64,000 nt of DNA from Panorpa germanica (lineage: Eukaryota > Arthropoda > Insecta > Mecoptera > Panorpidae). A program made the translations under genes and the position numbers. The stretch is from assembly GCA_963678705.1 (NCBI GenBank), contig OY783221.1, positions 8,556,001 through 8,620,000 on the forward strand, read 5' to 3'. Position 1 is the stretch's first letter. Every line of letters starts with the position of its first letter. Positions 1-13,236 of the stretch are shown one piece after another. Below the pieces are notes generated by a model, which made no database searches, had not been told where the DNA came from, and saw only the letters and a list, made by a program, of their open reading frames with translations.

Positions 1-1567
1 CACACACTGGTTTTCTTGTAAGCGCCTTGTTCTTTCGTTCCTCTCTATTTCTTTTTCACTCATACATTAGCTATTGTGTAGTGATTTAGCTTTATTGGCT
101 GCTCTATCTCTTTCTGTGAGAAGAGGTATCTTACATAAGAAAGGAGCAAGAAGACGGTTAAATCCATTTTCAGAAGTAGTGGCTTCAAAAATATCGATGT
201 TTGGTACCCGGCGTTTATCGGTGCAAAGTGTTAAATAACTAACTAAATAGGTAACTAAGGGCCTCCGCACACGAGTCAACTGATTGCAAACTAGTCGAGC
301 CGTGTTTCGTGACTATAGAATGTTTAACAATAGCTTAATTGTTGATTTTATTATGTCGTACTGGTATGTATGTATTCAAATATTTTTGAATAGTATTTGT
401 CTACATCTCTGCTCATGATGTCACTATCTAAAGTATGCAATCAAGCATGCCCTGCGGCATAGAAATACAGTCGCCCAAAACCAATTTAGTTTCTCTCACA
501 AACAACGCAGTTGCATTCTCATTCGATTTGGGCAGATTCGTTGCGATAACTATGATTACACAACCGGACCTAAGGGTTCTAACATAACTAAAATTTCCAG
601 CACTCTTGTGAGGAGTGAAACGATATTTATATTTCATATTATCGTTAACATCGATGTTTTTTAAATATATGTACATCCCTATTCAAAACTCAGCCAATTC
701 TGAATGTAACAGCGTAAAGTGGTTCCACAAAACAACTCTTTGTGCATTGTACATAAATAAAAGACACACACACACACACATACACATACATATACACAAG
801 ATCTACTAAAGTAATTTAAAAACTTATGTAGCTTAAAAAAGTTTTTTGCCAAACATTTGAACTTATTTTATTTGGTGTCTAGAATGTGATATTTCCGTAT
901 ATAAATTGTTTTCATTTTTCATTATTTAAATTTTTATCTGTTTCATAATGTGAGTATCGGATACAGTTTGTAAAAGTTTTATGAACATTAAAACTTTCAA
1001 CTTTATTTAAAATAACAGAAACTACTCGGTTAATGTAATTGTAGATAAAAACTTTTATTTTATGTACAATCTGTTTTTATTTATTGTAATTGTTTTATGT
1101 TTTTAATACGTAATAATTTTAAGCTTAACTGATATAAGTAAAAACTATTTTACAAGCTGAGAATCTTGTATAATATGCTCACTATTATATCAATAAGAAG
1201 AAACATAAATTTATGTTAATTTTAATATATAATTTGCACTACAAGTCTTGACTTTTTTAATATTGTTTTACGAAGAGACATACTAAAAACTTTAAGACAT
1301 TAGTAATACACATTTGCGTTAGCACATAGAGCGATGCGATTCAGGCGGACGGACACATGAACTACGCCAAAAGCGTCATAATAAACGAGTCCGTTGACAG
1401 ACCTGTGTTTCGGGGTCAACCCCCGTTTTAGATACACATTTTTAAATTGTTTGTGGATCTTATTGGTGGCCATCATTAATTACGTTTCACGCAAGAGGAA
1501 ATGGGGGTCTTCAAAGTGTGATATACCACGTCTAATCTGAATTTGACTTAAAAGTAAATATAGTTAA
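1..1567. other. non-coding stretch, probable sbb 5' intron
   Basis: I see no coding exon here. The short open frames have no recognisable motifs and no splice context. A (CA)n tract lies at about 764-782. The segment 1313-1440 is less AT-rich than its surroundings and contains a small palindrome around GGGGTCAACCCCC. I cannot assign it to a known family. Confidence 0.5.
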
Positions 1568-1768
1568 AGTTACGAGAGTTCGGCGGCGACTCGTACTTAA
1601 AACAAGTTGTGGGATACATACTGTCGATATAACTAAAAAGCATTGACTCACTTATTTTTCTATAATGTATATAGAAACGAATAAGATAAAATTCATTATC
1701 ATATTATAGATTTATACAGCTCTTATAACCTCTTTTAAGTATAAGTCGCCGCCGAACTATCGTGATTT
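1568..1768. mobile_element. palindromic MITE, copy A (ACGAGAGTTCGGCGGCGACT termini)
   Basis: The element starts with TACGAGAGTTCGGCGGCGAC and ends with the inverted form GTCGCCGCCGAACTATCGTGA, about 200 bp in all. It has no coding capacity. Near-identical elements lie at 63457-63658 and 24855-25050, with degraded ones at 8331-8538 and 28331-28443. The inner part is shared with the other copies, including a conserved stretch near AGTGAGTCAGTGCTTTTTAG. This identifies a non-autonomous terminal-inverted-repeat family. I could not fix the superfamily or the target-site duplication. Confidence 0.8.
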
Positions 1769-2701
1769 GGGCTGGAATAAGGCTACACAATTTTTTTTCA
1801 GAGCTTCACAATAAATCGACAATGTCTGATACGACGTAACTATGGGGATGGGAAGAGATTATAAAAACATGAAATTTGTGTAAATAATTTACGGATGACC
1901 ACTTGCACTTCTTCTAAATTTTAAATTACTAATCCATACATCATTTTTTATAAAATTTTCGTTTTAAATTGTAATTAATAAAACAAAATTGTTTTTACAA
2001 GTTCATAAAAGATATTTCAAGCAAAATACATACGATTTAAATCATAAAATGTAATTACTGGTATCTTATGCGAATAAAATACATATCTGTATTCAGTATT
2101 CGTATTTGCATATTTATTTATTCGTTTTATTTTTATTCATTCATTTATTACCTCAGTCCCAGTCAGTCCGTGGTCGTTCGTTCATTTCTATATGCAAATT
2201 TAACGATAATTGGTCGTGTTGTGTTATATTGTGTTCGTTACGTTGTCAGTCGGTGATCTGCGATAAATTGAATATAGAAAGGATTTTTTATTTCATTGAA
2301 TACATAAAATAAACTATATTTTATTCATTTAATATTAAATTATTCCATAATTATATAAAATCAGGTCACAATGGTTCTTTGTTGTAAATAAACAATGGAT
2401 TCATTGATTGCATTACAAAATTATGATCATAAATGTTTAATTATCACTTTTTATTTTGTATATATCTTGAGGTTTGTTGTTCCGTTTGTATTCAACACTA
2501 TTTTCACGCTAGTTTGTTTCGATACTGACATTTTGTTTGTACGTTGTGAATTTCAATTTATTATTTAGTTATTTATTTAAAAATATGTACTATTCAATTT
2601 ATAAATGACAGCTTTGTAAGCAGTGCTGCAATTTTGCGTCTAGATACAATTTTAGATATAGATACAGAGTACTAGATACGTTTTTATATATAGTAAAAGT
2701 A

Positions 2702-3030
2702 TTTAAATGATTAACGTATCTAGATACATTAGAACACTGTTGTTATAAGTGACAATCATTCGTTTTATTATGTTTTCCATTACTTTCGTACATAATATGA
2801 GGATAAAACATCGAATATTTTGTTTGAGCTTGATAAGTCAATGTTTTAGCAACTAACATTTACGTATTTACATGATTAACATATCTAGATACATTAAAAA
2901 ACTGTTTGTAAGTGACAATCATTTGTTTAACCATGTTTTATATTTCTTTTATATATAAATATGACGATAAAACACCGAATATTATGTTTAAGCTTAATAA
3001 ATCAATGTTTTAATAACTAACGTTAACGTC
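2702..3030. repeat. tandem duplication, two units of about 163 bp
   Basis: The unit beginning near 2702 (ATGATTAACGTATCTAGATA) is repeated from about 2866. Both units share TAAGTGACAATCATT, a GATAAAACA run and TCAATGTTTTA followed by AACTAACRTT. The copies differ by substitutions and small indels, so the duplication is not recent. The preceding 2640-2700 region has further GATAC-rich pieces that may be older unit remnants. Confidence 0.75.
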
Positions 3031-6000
3031 AGTTTTACATATTATTACCAGATGTAGAAATTTTTAACGTTATGAATTTAATTTATGGTTAATAACGTTT
3101 TTTACGTAAGACATTAAAAATCTATATCTGGCAACATTATTCTTAATCGAACATTAATGGTCGTCGATAAATAGTTAGAGTATGGCTACAACTACAAGGA
3201 CCTTGCAAATTTATTAAGATAGACTACTTTAAATGATATGTCGAAGTGCAACTATAGGTTCAATAGTCAGTCAAACTTCAGTTATGACCTAACTGAAATT
3301 AAACGGTGTTTCAAATCTAATTTTGTCGAAAACTGAGCACAGTTAATTAATGAAAAATATAATCTAGATATTTTCCTTGGTTAAGCTACAGTTATGTTCG
3401 ACTAGAACATATATGAAAGCTGATATATAAAAGTATTAGTCAAGGTGTATAATAAACCACAATTAATGGAGGATTGAAAAATCTGCCCTCAAACAAAATT
3501 CGAATAAATAAAAGAAAGAATATACGTTAGCTATATGAATATGCGTTGTTATACTGTATAGTCATTCATTATGTGACTATCTCCCGTGCTTCTAGTTTAC
3601 ATATTTTAAATTTCGAAGGTCATCTCTTATTATCAATTAAAAAAATAAATATGCAAATTAACATATGCCACTCTATTTAAATAATATTGATTCTCATAAT
3701 TTATATAAAACATACAATAATAAATGAACACCAAAACATTTATTAAATAAATACTATACTTGTTATTATTAACATAAAATATTTGTGAAACAAATTCAAT
3801 ATGTACTTTATAGCTAAATCAATACAATAGATATGACTGTATGTGTACATATATGTGTATCATTTGAATTGATGATGTATCAGTATTGATTCTTTATTTA
3901 ATTACTTTAAATCCATAGTGAATATCAATAAAACAATATGAGTCATTGAAATACGTAATAATTTCATTAAATATTTGTATGCGATGGTATCACATCGTAC
4001 GGTATTTATGCATTCGTTCTATGTATATTTATACAAGCGGTGTACTATCAGTTTTATATAAACTAAATAAATTATATTTGTCGATTTTTTTCATTATGTT
4101 TGTTGTATTTTAATATACACACATCATTTAATATTAGACTAAAATAATAATTGTACCAATTATTTATGCGCAAAGGTAGGTGTTCAGATATATTCGCACG
4201 CTAAATATAACAATTACAGACATTTTGTGATTTTAATAACAACCAAATTAGGTTTTTTTATACCAAGCAGAAAATTAATTTCTTAGAATTATCTTGCAGA
4301 GCTTGCTAGCTTGTCACAAGGTTCGTGTTCTAATTCTCATATGCAAAATCAAGTTTCAAACTTGTTAGAGTGTTATATTTTCTTATTGTGATGTAGAAAT
4401 AGTTTTGAAAGCCTTCTTTAACGTAGTTTTTTTTTATCTACATCATGTCGCTAAAGATTTTCTAGAGCTTATGTCTTCTTTCAGACTTTTCTGCATTCCT
4501 TCCTTCGGCCGATTTGTTCCCTCACTTTCGTACCCCTTGTTACGCTCTTCCAGAAGTTTTTAGTCCAATTGCCGATATCTGCCATATTTTTCCATAGTTG
4601 TTCTTATTCTCCACTGTCCCTTTTCACATATTGCATAAATGTTTCTTTCCCAAATCCGCAAGAAGTCACAAAACTCTTCCTCAAACTCTCAAGTCTTCGA
4701 ACCATATGATAAAACAGATATTATTAACGTTCAGCTTGCATTTATTTCTATTTTTCTTATGACATATTCTAGATATCTATTAATTAGTGCGGTTGGCAAT
4801 GAATCTTCTTGCTTGAGGCTCTTTTAATTTAAAATTCCTTAATGGTATCATTTTACTGTCTCACCCAGTTAACTTTTTAACGTTTTAACTTTTTATATGG
4901 ATTTGAAATTTCAAAATTAATTTTAATTATCTGTTGCAGTTTGTGAATACTATACAAATTTAACCAGTGTACACTAATCGCAACATGTGGTATCGATAAC
5001 TTAAGATAATAGTATTATTGTTTTATGTCCAATTATGATACGCAAAATAAAGTTAGCCAACCGACTCCTGTTGTAGAAAGAGTGTTAAAATGACACAACG
5101 CCGTGTTAATATACCAAATCGGTAATTTCAGCTATTTGGTAAGATCGTGCTGGTTATTAAATTATAAATGTTATTATAATAAACTTATAATTACACAATA
5201 TCATATAAAGTTAATTACAAATATAATGATATACTTCTATCTCCCTTTACTAATAAAGTAAAAAAGAGATGGACATTTCTATTCTTAATATTTAGATATT
5301 TAATGAATCATTTCTCTTTTTTTTATTATCACGATTTTCTTTTAAGTTTAATTTAATTAAAAATATTATTGAATGTTTAAAAGGTTATAAATGGATATTA
5401 AGTTACATATATTAAGAAATTATTGTATCGATTAGACTACCATATGTTTAGAAATTTGAATTTATTGATTGGGATGATGATTTTGTAATTTTATACGGTT
5501 GTTTACTAAATTAACATTGAGTAACATCGGGCTTGAGTTGAGTATTTACCAGATGTTTTATAAAATCATATTTAGCTGTATTTTGTACAAAACATCTGTT
5601 AGATAATATTGAAAATATTAAATATACGCACGATATGATTTTATTGTTAGTGAAAATAACATTATGTCAATTAAAATTAAACTAATTAAACTTTCCTCTC
5701 GGTCCTAAGTTTTTTTTTATTGACATCGTAGAATTTTACAATCTATCCATTAGGATATTTAGTAATTGCCAAATGAATCCTTACATCCTTCAGTAAGTCA
5801 CATAGTAATTTTTACAGTGTGTTTAGAATTAGACTAGCTTATGTAAAACTCCGCCACTGATATTATTACTATTTTATTATACTACTATATTATTATTGTT
5901 GTTTATAAATCATAAACAATGATTGTTTATGATAATAAATACAATAATGTTATCATAAATTAATATATAATGTAATAATGGCTATTGAATATATACTTTA

Positions 6001-7460
6001 CATTTGTATATAACATAGAACATTATTACCAGCTATAAAATCCGATCTTTTCAAGTGTAAAACTATCGACATGTGATAATAACTTTATTGCAATATTTTA
6101 TTATTTAATTTAACTGAAACTAATCATAGAAATATAGTTTGTTGAGTTGAATAATAGCTTATCGTACTTTACAAGAAAAACATGTTTTGAGCTTAAAATG
6201 TACTTTAGAATATAATTTAGGTCAAATTTATCCAATCTTACTTGATTTAATCTAATCAAGTGTTATAAAATTGCATTTTTAAATAATTTCTAAAACCACT
6301 GAGGTTCCATAATCATTCTTTCCTTCAAAAAGATCTAAAACCTTTAGAGATATTTTGAATATTTAAAAATTTGAAACAACACACCACAATTTTCTACCTT
6401 ATTTTTTTTTTTTAATAATTTTTTAAAGAAAATTCAGTTTTCGTATGTTTGTGCTCTCAAAACTCGAAATATAGTACAACATTGCATTCGAACACGCGCG
6501 TGGTTTTTAAAACCGAATTTGTTTCTTTCACTTCTTTCCAGTTGATCGTCGTTTATGTTTTGACAATGCTCAAGGACATAAAAACATTCATCCTTACAAT
6601 TCTAATTAAAATTTGTTTACTCATTACGAAAAAGAGAAAGAAAAAAGCTATTCAAAAAAAAATAAAGTAATCAATCTCATTTTTATTAATTAACCATTTT
6701 CATTAATTTTCTATTCAATATTTATTTATTTTTTAAATTAAAAGTTAATTTAAAACCCTGTCATCGAGATAATTTTCAGCTCTCATTTAACACTTTGCCC
6801 TCTGGAGTATTTGTTTTGTTCGTAATGCCACTCGGAGTTCCCTTTTACTAGGTTCTACTTCATCCCCTTCTCCAACCTCATTCTACTTATTCCTTTGTGA
6901 GAGATTCGGGGTGTGTTATTAGAGAACTGATGATAGGGGTGGCCAGGGCATGAACCCCTAATCATATTATATAGCTTTATAAATCTTCTGCTGGGTGGTT
7001 AATACTCTGCCTTCCGGAATATGAGTATTTAACAAAAATATGAAAAATAGGATTTTGGAAACTTTTAATTTGATGGACACGTAACATCTTCTGCTTTCTA
7101 AAATACGAGTAAGTTTCGAGACTATTAAATTGAAACAAATAGCTTTATCTAGTCTAGTGACTTTGTATTAGATTATTAAATATTGCTATTTTGTTGTGTA
7201 CAGGTTTATAGTAAATCTATAAATATGATTGATGCAAAAATCAAAAGAATATAGTCTTATCTAGTACGTAACTTTAACATAGTACGAAAAATTCATTTAG
7301 TACTAATTTTAGTCTTACAAGATAGATTATTCTCTCGAAGTATTAAATTACTCCGGAAATCATGGCCTTCACATCCTGAAACGTCCCCCAGAATAGACCT
7401 ACCGCATCCTGTTCTCTTATTTATTCCTAGTTTCCATTCTATCCCGTGTTATTTTATTAT
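3031..7460. other. AT-rich non-coding stretch
   Basis: There is no convincing exon, RNA gene or terminal-repeat element here. The segments 4420-4800 and 6790-6960 are less AT-rich and look unlike their surroundings. On the minus strand, 4420-4650 contains scattered open peptide stretches that could be an old retroelement relic, but I cannot name a family. Confidence 0.4.
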
Positions 7461-7466
7461 AGTATA

Positions 7467-8323
7467 ACTGGACGCTGTTATGCATTCATGTGTCAAGCGC
7501 CAAAATATTAAAAATTGAGTTAAGCACGAAATGTTGTTTCTTATACAATAAATAAAAAGATTTTTTATGAACTATGTCATAAAAAAATTTGCATTCGATG
7601 TAAAAGCTTAAACTTATTATTACAATATCTCAATGCAGAATTCTCGTTTTGCAAAAATGGTTCATCCGCCTAAAGCATTAGGAAACACATTAGACTTCGC
7701 CATTGATCCTGATGATGAAGATGAGAATCAGTAATAATAAATCAAAAAGAGCACTAAAAAATAATATTACCTTAAATAAATAAAAAATAATAATTTTTAT
7801 TCACGATTTTCATATTATTATTTAGAAATTTATTGATGAGAAATTTGTTATAACTTCCGTTTTAATGTTAGAATATATTAATATCACTTAAAAACTATTG
7901 ATGTAATTTTGATAAAAAGTTCGTATGTCACTGTTGATAAATTTAATAAAAGAATAATTCCAATAAAAATCCAATTCTAATTTGTGAAGTATAAACCTTA
8001 AATTATTTTATTAATATAAATAGTCCATAAGTTAATTTGCTTTTATGTGTCAAGAGACTTTGAAACATTTTTACAAATTTAATTAAGCATATTGAATTTT
8101 GCAATAATATTTTTTTATATTTTATCAGTTATTCTTTAAATTTATGATATTCTAATGAATAATTCATGAATATCTGTAATAGTTCTAATATTTACTTGCT
8201 TATATGATAAAAATAATTCTAATTATTCTTATTTGAACAATTTGAATTAGAAAAACTAGAATGTTAATTTTCTCAAATCCCAGTATCTGGCGCTTGACAC
8301 ATGAATGCATAACAGCGTCCAAC
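7467..8323. mobile_element. 857-bp TIR element with 36-bp inverted repeats, TA-flanked
   Basis: The left end ACTGGACGCTGTTATGCATT and its continuation to 7502 are matched in reverse by 8287-8323, which ends GCATAACAGCGTCCAAC. A TA dinucleotide lies immediately outside both ends, as expected for Tc1/mariner/pogo-type insertion. The interior is AT-rich. Its only notable frame is a 33-codon plus-strand frame at 7635-7736 that begins MQNSRFAKMVHPPKA and ends in an acidic DPDDEDENQ tail. This could be a leftover of a transposase C terminus, but that is inference. The element is non-autonomous as it stands. Confidence 0.8.
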
Positions 8324-8330
8324 TATAGTT

Positions 8331-8538
8331 CAAATTGCGATGTTTGGATGTGACACATGCATAAAATAAGTTATAAGAGACGTATAATTTTACATTACGA
8401 TTGTGAATTTTACCTTATTCATTGCTATATACATCATAAAAAAATTATTAAGACCGTGCTTTTAATTGTATCTGCGATTTATACGGCATAAATTGTTTTA
8501 GCATGAATCGCCGCCGAGCTCTAGTAATTTAAACTAAA
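8331..8538. mobile_element. palindromic MITE, degraded copy D
   Basis: This is a diverged member of the GTTCGGCGGCGACT family. The right end reads GAATCGCCGCCGAGCTCTAG, and the inner part keeps AGTTATAAGAG, TTATTCATTGCTATA and GTGCTTTTA...TTTATACGGCATAA in the family's order. It abuts the 857-bp TIR element that ends at 8323. The two MITEs are therefore side by side, or one inserted at the edge of the other. Confidence 0.6.
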
Positions 8539-9607
8539 TATAATTTTGTAACATAGTATAATTTTGTCAAAGTTCTGAAGTTTCAGGCAAAAGTTATATC
8601 TCGGGCAACGTTGCCCGTTGAAATTAGGCTTTGATCGCGAAGTTCTTGTTTTCAATCACCAGATTCGCGTCGACCTATCTCACTTTTGTAATATGACGTA
8701 AATGAACACGTTGGCGATATCTAACCTAATTTTTGGTAAGTGTGTCAAGTTTTTATGGATATAAAAATAATTAATATGCGAAGAACTAGCAGTGTACCGA
8801 GTTGAGAGTTGGTTAAATTGTCTAAAATTCATTTCATTAAAAAATACTAATTAAATGTTAATTTTATTCCCCAAAATAAAACAATAAACATATAAAATAA
8901 AGGTTTTATGAAGTTCCCCACTACGTAAAAACTCAAATCATTTTGATGTAACGATACAATATGTAATATAATAATATGCCTGGGTTATAAATCTAATATT
9001 ATATGAATAAATTTCCATAATCGTGTTCTAAGTTACCGTCAAGTGCGCTTCAGGCGATATGCTAATGAGACGATATTAATGCCGCGCAGGCGAAACCAGT
9101 GCACCTTATTAACACGTCATTAATGTCATTATTTTGACTTCCCAGACATTATTATATAGAAATTTAATAATAAATAATTCTTCACCTAGTTAGATATATG
9201 TCAAGTTATCCTTGTTTGCTATATATTGTAAGTTCGTATCATTTTTTACAATGAGTGTTATATCATTGTCTTGTTTTCTCTTATGTTATAGTGTATTGGA
9301 AATGTGAGATACATATATTGTGTTGTACTTTAAGAGTATCTATATAAAATAGAATAAGGTCAATTTAAAGTCATGCGTTATAGTTTTTAGCATGTTATAT
9401 GAATACAACTCTTTGATATACATTCGCTGAGTTGAAGAAAAAAAATTCTTTATCACTTTTTAAGAATTTAACTATTAGTCTCAAAAATAATTATGATTTA
9501 CTAATTACAAATCATAGCCATTTATAATATTGGTACAATATTATTTATTAACAAATATAGAAACTGTATACAATGCAAGACTAGATGTAACTATTGACTG
9601 TAATATA

Positions 9608-10115
9608 GGGTTTTTCAACAAGAACTTTGTTTTTTAAAACAAAATAAAACAAGGAATTTAGATGAAAATGATTCAAATTTTTATTGTATTAGAAAGACTA
9701 ATGTTATATCAAAATCTTCAATCACTTTCAATCACAATCGAAAAATAACGGCCCAATCACGCCTCCAGACCACATAGGGCACCATACAGTAACACGTTGA
9801 GTATGCAAAGGCTCCTCAACAATATCTCTTGGGATTTTCAGAAGCCCAAATGCGGCAATTTTGCTTGCTAACGGATTCAGACAAATGAAAATGGGCTTTG
9901 CCTGATAATATCACGAATTTTACGAAATGTTACTTTTACAGATCCACCCTTTTCATAGTGGATGTTTATTATTTTAATTTTAGCGATTTTCGAGCGAAAT
10001 TGAATTCATTGTAACAATTGCTAAACCATCTACTACTCATATGTCAAAAAATTAAATGTCAAAACTGTCATGTTGTTGCCCCTATTGAAAAAACAAAGTT
10101 CTTGTTCAAAAACGC
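9608..10115 (-). mobile_element. degenerate Tc1/mariner-type element with transposase remnant
   Basis: About 30-bp terminal inverted repeats (GGGTTTTTCAACAAGAACTT on the left, the reverse of GAACAAGAACTTTGTTTTTT on the right) are flanked by TA on both sides. Between them the minus strand (about 9750-9915) translates in two frames to pieces of a DDE transposase: KAHFHLSESVSKQNCRIWAS, then after a frameshift EEPLHTQRVTVWCPMWSGG. The HFHL...KQNCRIW and RVTVWC..WSGGVIGP motifs are typical of transposases common in insect genomes. Frameshifting and the 508-bp length show a dead, internally deleted copy. Confidence 0.75.
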
Positions 10116-10589
10116 TATATAATGACAGTCCTAGACTGAGATCAAGGTTACTACACACTCTCTCGTTCCCAGGAATACTTAGCAATAGTCCTATCATCCA
10201 GGACTCATTCTCATCATTATTTATGTTGATATAAGCCTGAAGCAGGTCTGGCGTTCTTACCAGGGTTGTACCGGGAGTCTCACAGCGAAATATCACGAAC
10301 ATTAGGGTTCACTATTCTCAATGACACACACACGCACATATATATTGCCGCCTGTGTTTCTATACATTCTTTAGTAATCATTACATCACGCTGTTATTTG
10401 TGATAATGCTATAGAATTTATTGCTTTCGAACGGTTCAATGACTCCCTATTCAATAAAGCCTACTCGTTCATCTACGTCTATATCTATTCTATGAAGAAA
10501 TAAAAATAAAAATTCATTCTCAACAGTTATTAGTATTTATATTTTCTTAAATGTATTCTATGTAATTACTCAGTCATTTATTTGAGTAT

Positions 10590-10690
10590 TGGTTGAGTAG
10601 CTTAGTGGTTTGATAGTATTGTCTGTACTATAACCAGCTTTGATGTGGTATAGACTCGATGTAACTTCACTAGGATACTTACAAAACTAT
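10590..10690 (+). repeat. possible tRNA-derived SINE head
   Basis: The segment GTTGAGTAGCTTAGTGGTTT resembles a tRNA 5' half with an A-box-like TAGCTTAGTGG. A weak B-box-like GACTCGATGTA follows about 50 bases later. There is no clear cloverleaf and no A-rich tail, so a functional tRNA is unlikely. It is best read as a short decayed SINE. Confidence 0.3.
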
Positions 10691-11222
10691 TCAAGCGGAA
10701 TAAACGAATGATTATCACTGTTAAACCACCATTTACTAGATAATGCGACATCAAATAGGTTTTATTGAGCTAGTAACATTCAGTTTTTATTCTTTATTTT
10801 GTTGCTTGCACTCTTACAAATATGTTGAAAGATTATTATTAAATATATATTCAATTATGTCAGATTGTACGAGTATTAAAATTGTACACGATCTCTCAAT
10901 TGAAATAAATAACACACTCAATGTATATAGTAAAAATGTATGTACTATATATACATATATATAACACACTCAAAAATCGATTCATTGTTCTTGAAACCTT
11001 TTTAAATATTCGTATATACTAATGTCAGGGAGTTTTCTTCAAGATTAACAATAATTCCAAAGAATAAAGAAATCTAACACTTATACCTAGTAATGGATAG
11101 TTTTTTTCAAGGGTCATAACACTTGCTATTTTTATTAGGGTCCATTTTTAATTAAATACTACCTGTAATCCTTAAAATAAATCTTCATTTAACAGTACTT
11201 ATTATAATGCAACATAGTACAC

Positions 11223-11600
11223 TTTTTTTTTATTTGATTATTAAAGATTATTACAATCTGTCTTGTTTAGAGGACATTCAGTGATAGGTATATCTAAATA
11301 AAGTGTCTTGAGCAGGATGTGCTAATCGACTCATCCCTCAATTTTAATAGATTCTGTTCAGTTGGCTAATAGGTCTTGAGGTACTTTCTTTTTTAGTCTG
11401 CGTACTGCGGAAATATTGGACATTAGACAGCTGGCCAAATTGTTTAGATGTTCAAGTATTTTCTCTTTGTATGCTTTGATTCTAAGCACTATTTCTTCAT
11501 TTACTGTGGGTATATCCAGATCCCGATGTATTATGTTCGTGACAATCCTTAGCATTTTGGACTGAAATCTTTGGATTGTGCACTTAACTAAAGAATAATA
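11223..11600 (-). mobile_element. 5'-truncated LINE 3' end (reverse transcriptase C terminus)
   Basis: On the minus strand, about 11594-11358 encodes the extreme C terminus of a Jockey-like non-LTR retrotransposon reverse transcriptase. The phrase MLRIVTN is followed by IHRDLDIPTVNEEI and a basic RRLKKKVPQDLL end before a stop. Downstream on the same strand is a short 3'UTR that ends in a poly(A) run (plus-strand T tract at about 11223-11232). The 5' part is missing, as is usual for incomplete reverse transcription. The family call rests on the IHRDLxIPTVxEEI motif. Confidence 0.75.
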
Positions 11601-13137
11601 ATGATAATAACCATAAAACCTTTTAACTAATTAATTAATAATCAATAATCATCCCACACATAAATATAATTTGTGATTATATTTATGACAATAACAGATA
11701 ATAATAAATTTAAAAAATGAACATTTTGATTTATATTACATTTTATAATTAATAACATTTAATATTTCATATATAATAATGAGAATTGCAAATCTATAAA
11801 TAATTAATTACCTACTATGACGTTTTTATTGATACGAATATTTATTATGATTATTTATTATACATTTTATTTATTATTATAAAAGTAATAACTAAATAAT
11901 TAATTTTAATTTTAAATTGCTACATCAATGTTTAAACTAAAAATAATATTTTTTTGATTTGTTGAAATATTTCACTAAATTGAAACAATCTAATTGCAAA
12001 AATGAATTACTGGCATATTTCCACAAAACACGAAACATGTTTGCTTAAACAAAATCTTGTAACATTTAATCTAAAAGAATCTAAATTTTATACTGTTGTA
12101 TTTATATTGTACTGTCATGTTATATTGTATTGTAAGTTCATTTAGCTATAACAAAGTATTTACTTCATATACCATTGATAACAAAGTTATATTATCTTAA
12201 AGTACAAGGTTAACTATTAAGGTCAAGTAATTTGTTTTCAAAAACTTGTCTATTGTCTAGCTATTGAAATTCGTTAAAATTAACTTGCCCTACTTTCAAA
12301 ATAAACCACGTATTGTTAGCGTTAACTCGCCCTTTGATTCCCTTTATAATATTGGACCTACCTGAACCTAAACATATGTCTAACAATATTACGCAATGTA
12401 TTTCTAAGAACTACAGCTCTTGACATTAATTACATAACAGTCAAAGTCAACACAATATATTGTATACCACTTATATAAGCGGTTTACAATTTGTAATTAA
12501 TAAATCCTAATTATTCCTGACAATATTTATTTCATCCTATATTATAATGTTCCAACTGAAAGTGTATATGTTTATTTGTTTATATGTTTACGCGATTCGT
12601 ATAGTGGCTCAAAAACGGCTGCGCGCATTTTCCTGAAAATTGTCTATTTCGTAGAGAAGAAAATTCTAAGACTTTTGGCGCACTCGGATTTTCCCCTGAA
12701 TTTCCTGGAAACCCATAATTTTGAAAAAATTAATAAAAAATTTTTACTTTTTACTCTATAACTTTTAATTCATAAAAGATGAAAATGAAAAGAATAAATT
12801 AAATTCAATGCCCACACAAAAGAAAGTCGTCGCTTGCGACGGGGATAAACTCCAGTTTATAATATAAATCTAAAAAGAAAACAAATTTTTTTCTTTCTAC
12901 ATATATAAAACAATAAAACAGGAAGCACTATTACTGTAATTGGACTACTCTACAGAGAATCAATTGCACTCAACGTTTAAATTAGCTAAATTAATCAATT
13001 CTCGAATTTACCGGTTTTGTAAACGTATTTCAGTTCGATAATACGATGGTGTCACAAAAGCCAATTACGTTTTGTTAATACCATACGATTAGTACAAAAC
13101 GAAATACAATACAAAGGTTTTATGGTGTTAATATATA

Positions 13138-13236
13138 TGTGTGTGTGTGTGTCTATATCAGAGAATGATCATTTAACACCACATAAAAACAAGCTTATGT
13201 CGTATAGGTATCGTACGTAGGTAGGTAGGTAGGTAT
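13138..13236. repeat. microsatellites (TG)n and (GTAG)n
   Basis: A TG run lies at about 13138-13152, and a GTAG run of four to five units at 13216-13235. They are simple repeats in non-coding DNA. Confidence 0.85.

Noticed and set aside
67-279. Minus-strand 70-codon open frame
   Set aside because: There is no recognisable motif, no splice context and no neighbouring coding signal; an old repeat piece at best.
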